Source of the DNA: Xanthobacteraceae bacterium
GTDB lineage: Bacteria > Pseudomonadota > Alphaproteobacteria > Rhizobiales > Xanthobacteraceae
DNA length: 11,763 nucleotides
Assembly: GCA_030043335.1 (NCBI GenBank)
Contig: JASHXX010000427.1
Span: forward strand, 1 to 11,763
Reading direction: 5' to 3'
Shown: piece by piece, positions 1-9,734 of the stretch
How positions within the stretch are numbered: position 1 is the stretch's first letter
How the letters are laid out: each line of letters starts with the position of its first letter
Notes under the pieces: model-generated
The model's database searches: none
What the model saw: only the letters and a program-made list of their open reading frames with translations
What the model was told of the DNA's origin: nothing
Program-made: the position numbers and the translations under genes

Positions 1-1246
1 CGCCGCTCTCCCCCTCGGCCAATGCCCGATCAAGCGCGGACCCCGTCTCTTCGAGCGCCTTGCGGTGGCGCGCCCGCGTGACCAGCGTAGACTCCGTCAT
101 CGCGAAATAATCGCGAGCGAAGTTCGCAACTGCGCCGACGAGTGCATCGATGCCGGTTCCGGACGACGCCGAGATCCGGAACGTCTTTAGTGGACCATTA
201 CGGGATCGTGATTCATTGCTTCTGCACGGCTCGGGCGCGATCAGATCGATCTTGTTCTTGATGCGCCAGCAATCGGACTTCAGCTCTGCGTTAACCATAT
301 CCGCGCCGGCTGCCTCAGCGACCGATCCGTCAGTGACCCACAAGATCAGATCGGCCGCTGCCGCCCGCGCCCGCGCCCGGCGCACGCCTTCCTGCTCGAC
401 CGGATCGTCGCTGTCGCGGATGCCGGCAGTGTCGAGGAGTGTCACCGGGTAACCGTCGAGATCGAGATGCACCTCGATCACGTCGCGCGTCGTGCCCGGA
501 TGGGGCGAAACGATTGCCGCTTCGCGCCGCGCCAACCGGTTGAGCAGCGTCGATTTCCCGGCGTTAGGCGGCCCGGCAATGGCGACAACGAGGCCATCGC
601 GCAGATGTTCGCCCCGGCCGCTGTCGGCGAGCGCCGCCGCGATGTCGCTGCGCAATTGCCGTGCCGCGCGAAGCGCCGGCTCGACCAGATCCTCGGGCAC
701 GTCGGCCTCGTCGGAGAAGTCGATCCGCGCTTCGACGAGCGCTAGCGCCTCGATAATCCGCCGGCGCCAGGCCTCGGCGCGGTCGCCGATGAGACCCTTG
801 AGCTGGCGGAACGCCTGCCGGCGCTGCGCTTCGGTCTCCGCCGCGATGAGGTCGGCCAGGCCCTCCACCGCGGTGAGATCGAGCCGGCCATTCTCGAATG
901 CCCGGCGAGTGAATTCGCCCGGCTCGGCAGGCCGGCAGCCCTCGATATTGCCAAGCACGTCGAGCACGTTGGCGATGACCGCATGTCCGCCGTGCAGATG
1001 CAGCTCGGCCATATCCTCCCCGGTCTCGCTGTGCGGACCCGGGAACCAGAGCGCCAATGCCTCGTCGATCGCCTCCCCGCTCGCCGGATTGCGCACGCGC
1101 ATGAGCGTCGCGTACCGCGGCTGCGGTACGCGGCCGACAAGCCGTTGCAGCGCCCTGCCCGCTTGCGGACCGCAGATGCGGATGACCGCGACCGCCGCAG
1201 GCGGACGGCCGGAGGACAAGGCGAAGATGGTATCTTCAGAGGCCAT
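1..1246 (-). CDS. mnmE: tRNA-5-carboxymethylaminomethyl-U34 GTPase MnmE (TrmE), C-terminus cut by window edge
   Basis: MnmE, with MnmG, installs the aminomethyl-type modification at wobble U34 of certain tRNAs; it is a cytosolic potassium-dependent GTPase. The frame is open from the ATG at 1246 to the left edge and gives 415 residues. The N-terminus ([19 protein letters not shown]) and [20 protein letters not shown] match the formyl-folate-binding domain. The G domain shows G1 GPPNAGKS (225-232), G2 GTTRD (251-255), G3 DTAG (272-275), G4 NKID (331-334) and a G5-like SAS (359-361). The last part of the helical domain and the C-terminal CxGK motif lie outside the window, probably about 30-40 residues. 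The ATG fits family length. An in-frame TTG at 1261, preceded by GGAGA, is an alternative adding five residues. It is divergent from the DUF255 gene with a 94-base gap. Family assignment is secure. Confidence 0.96.
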   Translation of the reverse strand, partial: MASEDTIFALSSGRPPAAVAVIRICGPQAGRALQRLVGRVPQPRYATLMRVRNPASGEAIDEALALWFPGPHSETGEDMAELHLHGGHAVIANVLDVLGNIEGCRPAEPGEFTRRAFENGRLDLTAVEGLADLIAAETEAQRRQAFRQLKGLIGDRAEAWRRRIIEALALVEARIDFSDEADVPEDLVEPALRAARQLRSDIAAALADSGRGEHLRDGLVVAIAGPPNAGKSTLLNRLARREAAIVSPHPGTTRDVIEVHLDLDGYPVTLLDTAGIRDSDDPVEQEGVRRARARAAAADLILWVTDGSVAEAAGADMVNAELKSDCWRIKNKIDLIAPEPCRSNESRSRNGPLKTFRISASSGTGIDALVGAVANFARDYFAMTESTLVTRARHRKALEETGSALDRALAEGESG

Positions 1247-1289
1247 GTTGGCAGGGTTCAAGCCAATCTCCGCGGCGCCGTAAATAGCG

Positions 1290-1309
1290 GCCAGGCGTAC
1301 CGCCCTGGC
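1290..1309. promoter_or_regulatory. Inverted repeat between divergent mnmE and DUF255 starts
   Basis: A perfect 6-base inverted repeat, GCCAGG / CCTGGC with an 8-base spacer, lies in the 94-base gap between the two divergent start codons, 31 bases before the DUF255 ATG and 43 bases before the mnmE ATG. It could be an operator or a leader hairpin. No convincing -35/-10 pair was found on either strand here, so the role is a guess. Confidence 0.25.
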
Positions 1310-1340
1310 GCCGGTCCATCACTAGCCATAGCTTGGCCGG

Positions 1341-3386
<2,046 letters not shown>

Positions 3387-3452
3387 CGTTGCACTTCTGC
3401 GCGCGCCGATTCATGCTGCGCCGTTTCCGCCGGGGCGAAGGAAGGATATCGA

Positions 3453-3722
3453 ATGCCGCGATCGAGCATCGTTGTGGCGGCCGCCCTGGCAGCCATGTCG
3501 GCGACTTGCACCCAAGCCGAGGAATGGTGCGGCCACGCCGCGCGCGAGAGAGCGCTGATTGAATGCGGCTATTCGACCGCCGCCGAGTGTGAGAACGCTG
3601 TCGGCAGGGGCGGCATGTGCTTTGTCGATCCTGACTATGCCGCCAACGCTGCCGCTTTCGGCACCGCGGCCCGCAAGACAATGACGAAAGCCGGCGCGAT
3701 CAACAGCGGCCCGAATTCGTAG
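3453..3722 (+). CDS. Small secreted cysteine-rich DUF3551 protein
   Basis: An 89-residue protein with a typical Sec signal peptide (about residues 1-22, MPRSSIVVAAALAAMSATCTQA, short basic start and alanine-rich core, cleavage probably after TQA). The mature part has four cysteines, C26, C38, C46 and C56, in the arrangement WC-x11-CG-x6-EC-x9-C followed by xxDPxY, the DUF3551 pattern of small exported proteins common in Bradyrhizobium relatives. Function is unknown; two disulfides in the periplasm are likely. AAGGA about nine bases before the ATG is a good ribosome binding site and supports the start. The recognisable domain ends near residue 62; the remaining 27 residues are encoded antisense to the GT87 gene end (overlap 3635-3722) and are probably an unconserved extension. 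It follows the DUF255 gene by 66 bases and may be co-transcribed. Confidence 0.75.
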   Translation: MPRSSIVVAAALAAMSATCTQAEEWCGHAARERALIECGYSTAAECENAVGRGGMCFVDPDYAANAAAFGTAARKTMTKAGAINSGPNS

Positions 3723-4810
3723 CCGGTCAAATTTGCGAGCGGCGAGGCGGCGAGCGGCGCAGCGAGGATCAAGCCTGCGGCTACCAAGGCCGGTTTCGGC
3801 ATTCGCGCCGGAAAGAGTTCGGCGAGCCACAGTGCGACGAACGCGCCGACCACCAGATCATAATCCTGCAGGTACGGCGTCGCGAGGAAGGTGCCGACGA
3901 CGAGAAGGGCATTCTTTACCGGAGCTGGAACGTCGCGATACCACATCACCGCAACGGTCGCGGCGACTGCCAGCGCGATCACGGCCTGCACGCCATAGGC
4001 CGCCGCGACGCCGACACCAAGCCGGCGCACGGCGACGAAGACCGAAACCATGCGGTGCCAGACTCCGACGCCGTTCTCCAGGACGGCCTCGCGCAGGATC
4101 GCCGCGTTGTGAAAATAGGCGGTCCAGATTTCCGATCCGAACAACAAGACGCTCGCCAGCACGAGCGCGGCTGTGGTGATCACAGCGGCCGAGAGCGCGC
4201 GGAAATGACCGCCGGCGAGAAGCGCCACCGGCAAGAGCAGGCCGAGCTGCGGCTTTTGGATCAAGAGACCCAGCAAGATGCCGGCGATGACCGGCTTGTG
4301 CTCGAGGAGCGCAAGCCCGCCACCGAGGAACGCAGCGGTCCAGGTGCCGTTCTGGCCGCCGACCAAGCTGATAAAGACCGCCGGCGTCGCGAGCGCAAGC
4401 AGCAGCACGCCACGATCGGGCCGGACTGTACGAAGCGCGAGGAAGAAACACAGCCAGCCGGCCAAGAGCCACAAGAACAGCGCCGGCACATACCCGAGGA
4501 CCGCCAAAGGCGCGGTCAGAACCGGAAGCACCGGCGGATAGCTGTAGTGATAGAAATCGAGACCGGCGCCGACGACGCGCTCCTCGAACGCGTGGAACGC
4601 CGACCAATTGTAGATCTCGGCCGCACGTCCATGCCAGGCGAGAGACGCCGCCGACCAGTAGTTGATGAAGTCGTCGCCGAATGGCCGCCCGGCGCCGTTG
4701 GTCAATCCATCCCTGGTCTGGCGCAAAAGATCGAAGACATAGACCGCGCTTGCCACCGCGATCCAACAGATCACGAACATCCGCAACCGGCGGGACAACG
4801 CTAAGCTCAA
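3635..4810 (-). CDS. GT87 / DUF2029 family membrane glycosyltransferase
   Basis: A 391-residue, very hydrophobic protein with roughly eight to ten predicted membrane helices, the first at about residues 11-29. It has hallmarks of GT87 (DUF2029) polyprenyl-phosphate-sugar-dependent GT-C transferases: GDDFINYWSAASLAWHG (45-61, with the acidic pair typical of the first periplasmic loop), AEIYNW, YPPVLPVL (91-98), GGQNGT (151-156) and IQKPQLG (184-190). The known relatives are mycobacterial alpha-mannosyltransferases; donor and acceptor here are unknown. The frame opens with TTG at 4810, preceded by GGA at about -6; an ATG at 4780 (residue 11) is the alternative and would remove the basic SRRLR that precedes the first helix. 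It is separated from rho by an intrinsic terminator, so it is probably its own transcription unit. Its 3' end overlaps the DUF3551 gene by 88 bases, tail to tail. Confidence 0.85.
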   Translation of the reverse strand: MSLALSRRLRMFVICWIAVASAVYVFDLLRQTRDGLTNGAGRPFGDDFINYWSAASLAWHGRAAEIYNWSAFHAFEERVVGAGLDFYHYSYPPVLPVLTAPLAVLGYVPALFLWLLAGWLCFFLALRTVRPDRGVLLLALATPAVFISLVGGQNGTWTAAFLGGGLALLEHKPVIAGILLGLLIQKPQLGLLLPVALLAGGHFRALSAAVITTAALVLASVLLFGSEIWTAYFHNAAILREAVLENGVGVWHRMVSVFVAVRRLGVGVAAAYGVQAVIALAVAATVAVMWYRDVPAPVKNALLVVGTFLATPYLQDYDLVVGAFVALWLAELFPARMPKPALVAAGLILAAPLAASPLANLTGYEFGPLLIAPAFVIVLRAAVPKAAALAA

Positions 4811-4849
4811 ATTCCGAACCCGGTCGCCGCGCGCGGCGGATGTGACCTG

Positions 4850-4870
4850 AAAACGGCCGGCCTGCCGGCC
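4850..4870 (-). terminator. Intrinsic terminator after rho
   Basis: Read on the minus strand, 14 bases after the rho stop codon there is a GC-only stem GGCCGG / CCGGCC with a 4-base loop (4855-4870), followed by G and then TTTT (4853-4850). This is a compact Rho-independent terminator placed between rho and the GT87 gene. The U-tract is short, so it may be leaky. Confidence 0.65.
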
Positions 4871-4884
4871 ATCGCCTTGACGCC

Positions 4885-6150
<1,266 letters not shown>

Positions 6151-6330
6151 ACAGAATGTCCTATGGAAATCGGGCCAGCGCGTGGGTCGGGTCGCGGCGT
6201 CGCTGGCGAGAAGAGGGTCGCAGGTCTTGGGTTGCGAGGAGCTTAGCCCCGAACCCCGATGCATCAATCGGCTCCAGTCCACTGGAGCCAGAACTCAATC
6301 GCATCCGCCTACATTGGGTGGGATGGTACG
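6151..6330 (-). promoter_or_regulatory. rho 5' leader with C-rich, rut-like segment
   Basis: The untranslated region before rho is unusually long for this window. In the mRNA sense the 60 bases covered by 6181-6240 contain 30 C and only 12 G, against about 22 C and 19 G in a sampled 60 bases of rho coding sequence. C-rich, G-poor, poorly structured RNA is the known signature of Rho loading (rut) sites, and rho is autoregulated by Rho-dependent attenuation in Escherichia coli. I infer a similar feedback loop here. Two hairpins (6256-6271 and 6270-6289) precede the C-rich part. Confidence 0.45.
6256..6289 (-). promoter_or_regulatory. Two overlapping hairpins in the rho leader
   Basis: The right-hand stem is a perfect 8-base repeat, GGCTCCAG / CTGGAGCC with a 4-base loop (6270-6289). 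Next to it is a 5-base stem CCGAT / ATCGG with a 6-base loop (6256-6271) around the palindrome GATGCATC. The stems share the two bases 6270-6271, so they partly compete. Neither is followed by a T-run on the minus strand, so they are not intrinsic terminators. They could be a leader switch, RNA-stabilising structure or an operator. Confidence 0.4.
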
Positions 6331-6359
6331 AAGATAGGAAAAGACCGCACTTCAGGCAA
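6331..6359 (-). promoter_or_regulatory. Candidate sigma-70-type promoter for rho
   Basis: On the minus strand TTGCCT (6359-6354) and TATCTT (6336-6331) are separated by exactly 17 bases. This would start transcription near 6324, giving a leader of about 175 bases that contains both hairpins and the C-rich segment. The match is moderate, and readthrough from hemJ is also possible. Confidence 0.35.
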
Positions 6360-6396
6360 GGGCCGAGACGCGCTTTGCACTGGCAACGCGCAGTTT

Positions 6397-6873
6397 TCAG
6401 AACGGTTTCAACACCACCAGAAGAACGATAAGGATCACGAGCACTGCCGGTATCTCATTGACTATTCTATAAAATTTCTGCGAATGCCGATTGCGATCGG
6501 CGGCGAAATCCTTCCGCCAACGGGCGAAGAGGCCGTGGAGCGCGGCCATGGCGATAATCAGCACGATCTTGGCCTGCAGCCAGGGTGCGGCGAACCAGCC
6601 ATAGCGAGAATCAGGCCCGGTCCAGGCGAGCCATAACCCGAGCGCGATGGTGGCGATCATCGCCGGATTGATGATGCCGCGAAGGAGCCGCCGCTCCATC
6701 ACCTTGAAGGTCTCGGACTGGACCGAACCCTTCTCGGCGACGCAGTGATAGACGAACAGCCGCGGCAGGTAGAGCATGCCCGCCATCCACGCGATCACCG
6801 CGATGATGTGGAATGCCTTGAGCCACGCGTAGAGATCTCCCCGCATACTTCCGCTTCCGTCCCGATCACTCAT
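6397..6873 (-). CDS. hemJ: Protoporphyrinogen IX oxidase HemJ (CopD-like membrane protein)
   Basis: HemJ oxidises protoporphyrinogen IX to protoporphyrin IX in the inner membrane and replaces HemG/HemY in most alphaproteobacteria. The 158-residue protein has four membrane helices at about 17-36, 68-84, 100-116 and 141-156. Family features are [20 protein letters not shown] with H22 in helix 1 (expected heme ligand), [32 protein letters not shown] and [16 protein letters not shown] near the end. The ATG at 6873 overlaps the hemE stop as ATGA, which favours this start over the ATG at 6846 (residue 10) and implies translational coupling. The sequence from 6397 down to the candidate rho promoter shows no clear terminator. 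Assignment rests on family pattern and position next to hemE. Confidence 0.92.
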   Translation of the reverse strand: MSDRDGSGSMRGDLYAWLKAFHIIAVIAWMAGMLYLPRLFVYHCVAEKGSVQSETFKVMERRLLRGIINPAMIATIALGLWLAWTGPDSRYGWFAAPWLQAKIVLIIAMAALHGLFARWRKDFAADRNRHSQKFYRIVNEIPAVLVILIVLLVVLKPF

Positions 6874-7919
6874 CCGTCCGTCGCGCCGCGCACCCGCGCG
6901 ACCAGCCGCTCAACATGCGCGATCGGCGTCTCCGGCAAGACGCCATGACCGAGATTGAAAATGAACGGTCCCCCCGACAGCGCGTCAAGAATGGCATCGA
7001 TCGACCGATCAAGCGCCGCGCCCCCGGCCAGGAGAGCAAGCGGGTCGAGATTGCCCTGGACCGGCCGCCGCGTCTGCACCCGATCCCGCGCGAAGCCAAG
7101 CTCGACGGTCCAATCGAGCCCAATCGCATCGACTGCGACGGCGTCGAGATAGCTTTCGAGCTCAGTCGCCGCGCCGCGCGGAAAGCCGATGATCCTCGAG
7201 CCTGGAACGGCCTTGCGTACTCCGGCAACGATACGGCTGCACGGCTCGATACACCATCTGCGGAATTCATCGCCAGGCAAAACTCCCGCCCAGGTGTCGA
7301 AGATCTGCACGGCATCGACCCCGGCCGCGAACTGCCGGATTAGATAGCCAGTCGAGGCCTCGACGAGGATATCGATAAGCTTCGCGAATGCTTCGCAATG
7401 TTGGTAGGCGAACAGCCGCGCAGGGAGCTGGTCCATGGTCCCAGCCCCCGCGATCATATAGGTCGCAACCGTCCACGGCGCGCCGCAGAAGCCCAGCAGT
7501 GCTACTCCCACAGGCAACTGGCGTTTGACCGCGGCAATCGCCTCATAAACCGGCTCAAGCCGTACGTGATCGACCTCCTCGCGCAAACGCTTCAACGCCG
7601 AGGAATCTACAATCGCATCGAGCTGCGGTCCTTCCCCCTCCCTAAATGTCACGCGCTGGCCGAGCGCATGCGGCACGACGAGGATATCAGAAAACAATAT
7701 CGCGGCATCAAAGCCAAAGCGACGGATCGGCTGCAGGGTTATCTCCGCGGCTTGTTTCGTGTCAAAGCACAAATCGAGAAACCCAGCCGCCTTTGCGCGA
7801 AGCGCCCGATACTCGGGAAGATAGCGCCCCGCCTGCCGCATCAGCCAGATCGGCGGAATCGCCTCGCAGCCACCAGCTAAGACGCGCAGCAGTGGTTTAT
7901 CTACGAGCCTGTCGGTCAC
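6870..7919 (-). CDS. hemE: Uroporphyrinogen decarboxylase HemE
   Basis: HemE removes the four acetate carboxyls of uroporphyrinogen III to give coproporphyrinogen III in the cytosol. The 349-residue protein shows signature 1, [16 protein letters not shown] (22-37, with R28 and R32 that bind substrate carboxylates), the catalytic aspartate D78 in LFSDILVVP, signature 2 [13 protein letters not shown] (143-155, Y154), and the conserved histidine H325 in FNLGHGVLP. Length and residue order are complete. The start is GTG at 7919, with AGGA about eight bases upstream; the N-terminus KPLLRVLAG aligns as expected. It is the first gene of the leftward hemE-hemJ pair and borders the 360-base gap proposed as the replication origin. 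Confidence 0.97.
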   Translation of the reverse strand: MTDRLVDKPLLRVLAGGCEAIPPIWLMRQAGRYLPEYRALRAKAAGFLDLCFDTKQAAEITLQPIRRFGFDAAILFSDILVVPHALGQRVTFREGEGPQLDAIVDSSALKRLREEVDHVRLEPVYEAIAAVKRQLPVGVALLGFCGAPWTVATYMIAGAGTMDQLPARLFAYQHCEAFAKLIDILVEASTGYLIRQFAAGVDAVQIFDTWAGVLPGDEFRRWCIEPCSRIVAGVRKAVPGSRIIGFPRGAATELESYLDAVAVDAIGLDWTVELGFARDRVQTRRPVQGNLDPLALLAGGAALDRSIDAILDALSGGPFIFNLGHGVLPETPIAHVERLVARVRGATDG

Positions 7920-7930
7920 ACTTCCAATCC

Positions 7931-7970
7931 TAAACTCAAATCAATCTAAGAAGATTCTGTTGTAGCTTTT
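7931..7970. other. A+T-rich stretch, possible DNA unwinding element
   Basis: Twenty-nine of 40 bases are A or T in a window that is otherwise strongly GC-rich. It lies about 40 bases from the best DnaA-like box. It also includes the small inverted repeat ATCT-AAGA-AGAT. It fits an unwinding element but could equally be the hemE promoter region. Confidence 0.4.
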
Positions 7971-8007
7971 GGACGGTTGATTGGACTCATACCCGGCTGT
8001 CGGAAAA

Positions 8008-8016
8008 TCATCCACA
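8008..8016 (+). promoter_or_regulatory. DnaA-box-like site TCATCCACA
   Basis: It differs from the consensus TTATCCACA only at the second base, where Caulobacter G-boxes also deviate (TGATCCACA). A second CCACA core ends 11 bases further on at 8027, one helical turn away, although its 9-mer (CGGTCCACA) is a poor match. Confidence 0.45.
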
Positions 8017-8059
8017 GTCGGTCCACATATCCCGGGAATGAGCCCGTCGTATGAGTTAT

Positions 8060-8093
8060 GGAGCGGTGTTGCTCCGGAACCGCATTTTGCGGT
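8060..8093. repeat. Pair of adjacent hairpins in the putative origin
   Basis: Two perfect inverted repeats lie three bases apart: GGAGC / GCTCC with a 6-base loop (8060-8075) and ACCGCA / TGCGGT with a 3-base loop (8079-8093). Neither is followed by a strong T-run in either direction. They sit centrally in the hemE/PDRP gap. Confidence 0.45.
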
Positions 8094-8164
8094 GATTTGC
8101 GTTGTATCGACCCCGGCGCCTTCCACATTTTACCGGTGCTCAATACCCGGCTTTCTTTCGCGCC

Positions 8165-8197
8165 GCTGCAAGGTATGAATGTGGACGGCTTTGCAGC
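8165..8197. repeat. Inverted repeat GCTGCAA / TTGCAGC around a CCACA core
   Basis: A perfect 7-base inverted repeat (8165-8171 and 8191-8197) encloses 19 bases that contain TGTGGACGG (8180-8188), a reversed weak DnaA-like core. It may be an operator for the PDRP gene or part of origin architecture; no further evidence is available. Confidence 0.3.
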
Positions 8198-8279
8198 TGT
8201 CCAGCCGAGGCTCCTTGCGCCGTGCCAGAAGCCATGGCCTTCTCCCCAATGATCGACAGGTTTTCATAGGCGCATCTTC

Positions 8280-9122
8280 ATGGCGCACGCGCACCCGGCC
8301 GGGTACTTCCATCTGCATCTGATCTCCGATTCGACCGGAGAGACGCTTATTACCGTCTCGCGGGCGGCGGCTGCGCAATACGCCAAGATCATGCCGGTCG
8401 AGCATGTACATCCGCTGGTACGCACGCAGAAGCAGCTCGACCGGGTGCTTGCCGACATCGAGGAATCGCCCGGCGTCGTGCTGTACACGCTGCTTGAGGA
8501 GAACCTGGTCGAGAAGCTCGAGAAAAAATGCCGCCAGCTCGGCCTGCCGTGCCTGTCGATCCTCGGCCCCGTCCTGCACCTTTTCCAGGCCTATCTCGGC
8601 GCCGAATCGACGCACAAGGTCGGCGCGCAGCACACGCTCAACGCTGAATATTTTCGCCGCATCGATGCGCTCAATTACACCATGCTGCATGATGACGGCC
8701 AGCAGACCGACGATCTTGAGGAGGCGGATGTGCTGCTGGTCGGGGTGTCGCGGACGTCGAAGACACCGACCTCGATTTACCTCGCCAACCGCGGCGTGAA
8801 AACGGCGAACGTCCCGCTGGTGCCCGGCGTGCCGCTGTCGCCTGCGATCGAGCGGCTCAAGCACCCGCTGGTTGTCGGCCTGTATGCCAGCGCGGAGCGC
8901 GTGGTGCAGATCCGACAGAATCGGCTCCTCGGCCTCAAGGCCCATCGCGATGATGACAAATATATCGATCGCGAGGCCGTAGCCGAGGAGATCGCCACGT
9001 CGCGGCGCCTATGCTCCAAGCACGGCTGGCCCTCGATCGACGTCACCAGACGTTCGATTGAGGAAACCGCGGCCGCGGTGCTTGCGCTCCTCGGCGAGCG
9101 GCGCCGGCACACGGCCTCGTAA
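8280..9122 (+). CDS. Pyruvate, phosphate dikinase regulatory protein (DUF299 kinase/pyrophosphorylase)
   Basis: Bifunctional ADP-dependent protein kinase and Pi-dependent pyrophosphorylase that inactivates and reactivates pyruvate phosphate dikinase (or PEP synthase) by phosphorylating a threonine next to the catalytic histidine. The 280-residue protein has the family N-terminus [14 protein letters not shown] (10-23), the P-loop-like [11 protein letters not shown] (155-165), and the surrounding [21 protein letters not shown] block, plus a C-terminal [25 protein letters not shown] segment. Alphaproteobacteria generally use the dikinase, so that is the likelier target, but the target gene is not in the window. 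The ATG at 8280 has only a weak AGG about ten bases upstream. It heads a rightward run with maf, coaE and dnaQ. Confidence 0.95.
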   Translation: MAHAHPAGYFHLHLISDSTGETLITVSRAAAAQYAKIMPVEHVHPLVRTQKQLDRVLADIEESPGVVLYTLLEENLVEKLEKKCRQLGLPCLSILGPVLHLFQAYLGAESTHKVGAQHTLNAEYFRRIDALNYTMLHDDGQQTDDLEEADVLLVGVSRTSKTPTSIYLANRGVKTANVPLVPGVPLSPAIERLKHPLVVGLYASAERVVQIRQNRLLGLKAHRDDDKYIDREAVAEEIATSRRLCSKHGWPSIDVTRRSIEETAAAVLALLGERRRHTAS

Positions 9123-9125
9123 GTG

Positions 9126-9734
9126 ATGTCGTTGTGGCTTGCGGCGGATCCGCTGGTGCTCGCCTCGAAGAGCGCCGCGCGCCGGGCCTTGCTCGAGGCC
9201 GCGGGCGTTGCGGTCGCGGTGCATCCGGCCGATCTTGACGAGCGCGCCCTCGAACCGAGCGCGGCGGCGGCGGGTGCGGACGCCGTTGCGGGACATCTCG
9301 CCCGCGAAAAGGCGATTCACGTAGCGCGGCAAAACCCGGGACGGCTTGTGCTCGGCGCCGATCAGACTCTGGCGCTCGGCGCGCAGCTCTTTGCCAAGCC
9401 GGCTGACCGCGCGGCGGCGCGCGATCAGCTCCTCGCCCTTTCCGGCCGCACCCACGAGCTCCACGCCGCGATCGCCTTCGTTGAAGACACGCGCGTGGTG
9501 TTCGAGCATGTCGGCGTCGCGCGGTTGACGATGCGTCGGTTGTCCGACCGGTTCCTTGATCTTTATCTCGACGCGGCCGAAGGTCCTGCGACCGCGAGCG
9601 TGGGCGGCTATCAGATCGAGGGGCTCGGCATTCAACTCTTCGAACGCATCGACGGCGACTACTTTACGATCCTGGGATTGCCGCTGTTGGCGGCGCTTGA
9701 CTTCCTGAGACGGCGCGGCTGCCTGGCGCCATGA
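9126..9734 (+). CDS. maf: Maf-like nucleoside triphosphate pyrophosphatase
   Basis: Maf proteins hydrolyse non-canonical or excess nucleoside triphosphates to monophosphates. From the ATG at 9126 the protein is 202 residues. It has the N-terminal [16 protein letters not shown] (12-27, SxSxxR phosphate-binding motif), the central [10 protein letters not shown] with catalytic D79, [10 protein letters not shown], and the C-terminal [20 protein letters not shown] followed by ILGLPLLA. The DQ pair and the [12 protein letters not shown] segment resemble the YceF (7-methyl-GTP) branch, whereas VGGYxI resembles the dTTP/UTP branch, so substrate is left open. A GTG at 9123 directly abutting the previous stop is an alternative start. 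It lies three bases after the PDRP gene and its TGA overlaps the coaE ATG, so translation is probably coupled. Confidence 0.93.
   Translation: MSLWLAADPLVLASKSAARRALLEAAGVAVAVHPADLDERALEPSAAAAGADAVAGHLAREKAIHVARQNPGRLVLGADQTLALGAQLFAKPADRAAARDQLLALSGRTHELHAAIAFVEDTRVVFEHVGVARLTMRRLSDRFLDLYLDAAEGPATASVGGYQIEGLGIQLFERIDGDYFTILGLPLLAALDFLRRRGCLAP

Larger units (their letters stand above)
7920..8279. other. Candidate chromosomal replication origin (hemE/PDRP intergenic region)
   Basis: This is the largest gene-free stretch of the window. In Caulobacter and other alphaproteobacteria the chromosomal origin lies beside hemE, and this gap has hemE on one side and the PDRP gene on the other, both reading outward. 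Seen directly: a 40-base A+T-rich stretch (7931-7970, 29 of 40 bases), a one-mismatch DnaA box TCATCCACA (8008-8016), further CCACA cores at 8023-8027, 8123-8127 and, reversed, 8180-8184, a TCCCCA hexamer (8243-8248), TGATCGACA (8250-8258) and several hairpins. No TTAA-N7-TTAA CtrA site or perfect TTATCCACA was found. The same gap must also hold promoters for both genes; none was convincing. Confidence 0.6.

Noticed and set aside
181..300. Lower-GC stretch in mnmE after the NKxD motif, suspected as a frameshift or foreign insert
   Set aside because: The frame stays open and the G5-like SAS motif follows at the normal distance, so it is simply a variable loop.
492..1283. Long plus-strand frame of 263 codons opposite mnmE
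   Set aside because: Arginine-, serine- and alanine-rich composition is typical of an antisense shadow of a GC-rich gene; mnmE on the other strand has all its motifs.
6151..6282. 44-codon N-terminal extension of the rho frame
   Set aside because: It is unlike any Rho N-terminus I know, overlaps the leader hairpins and C-rich segment, and the ATG at 6150 gives the standard 421-residue length.
8130..8945. Minus-strand frame of 271 codons opposite the PDRP gene, extending into the putative origin
   Set aside because: Antisense shadow; PDRP carries the recognisable motifs and no ribosome binding site or family signature was seen for this frame.
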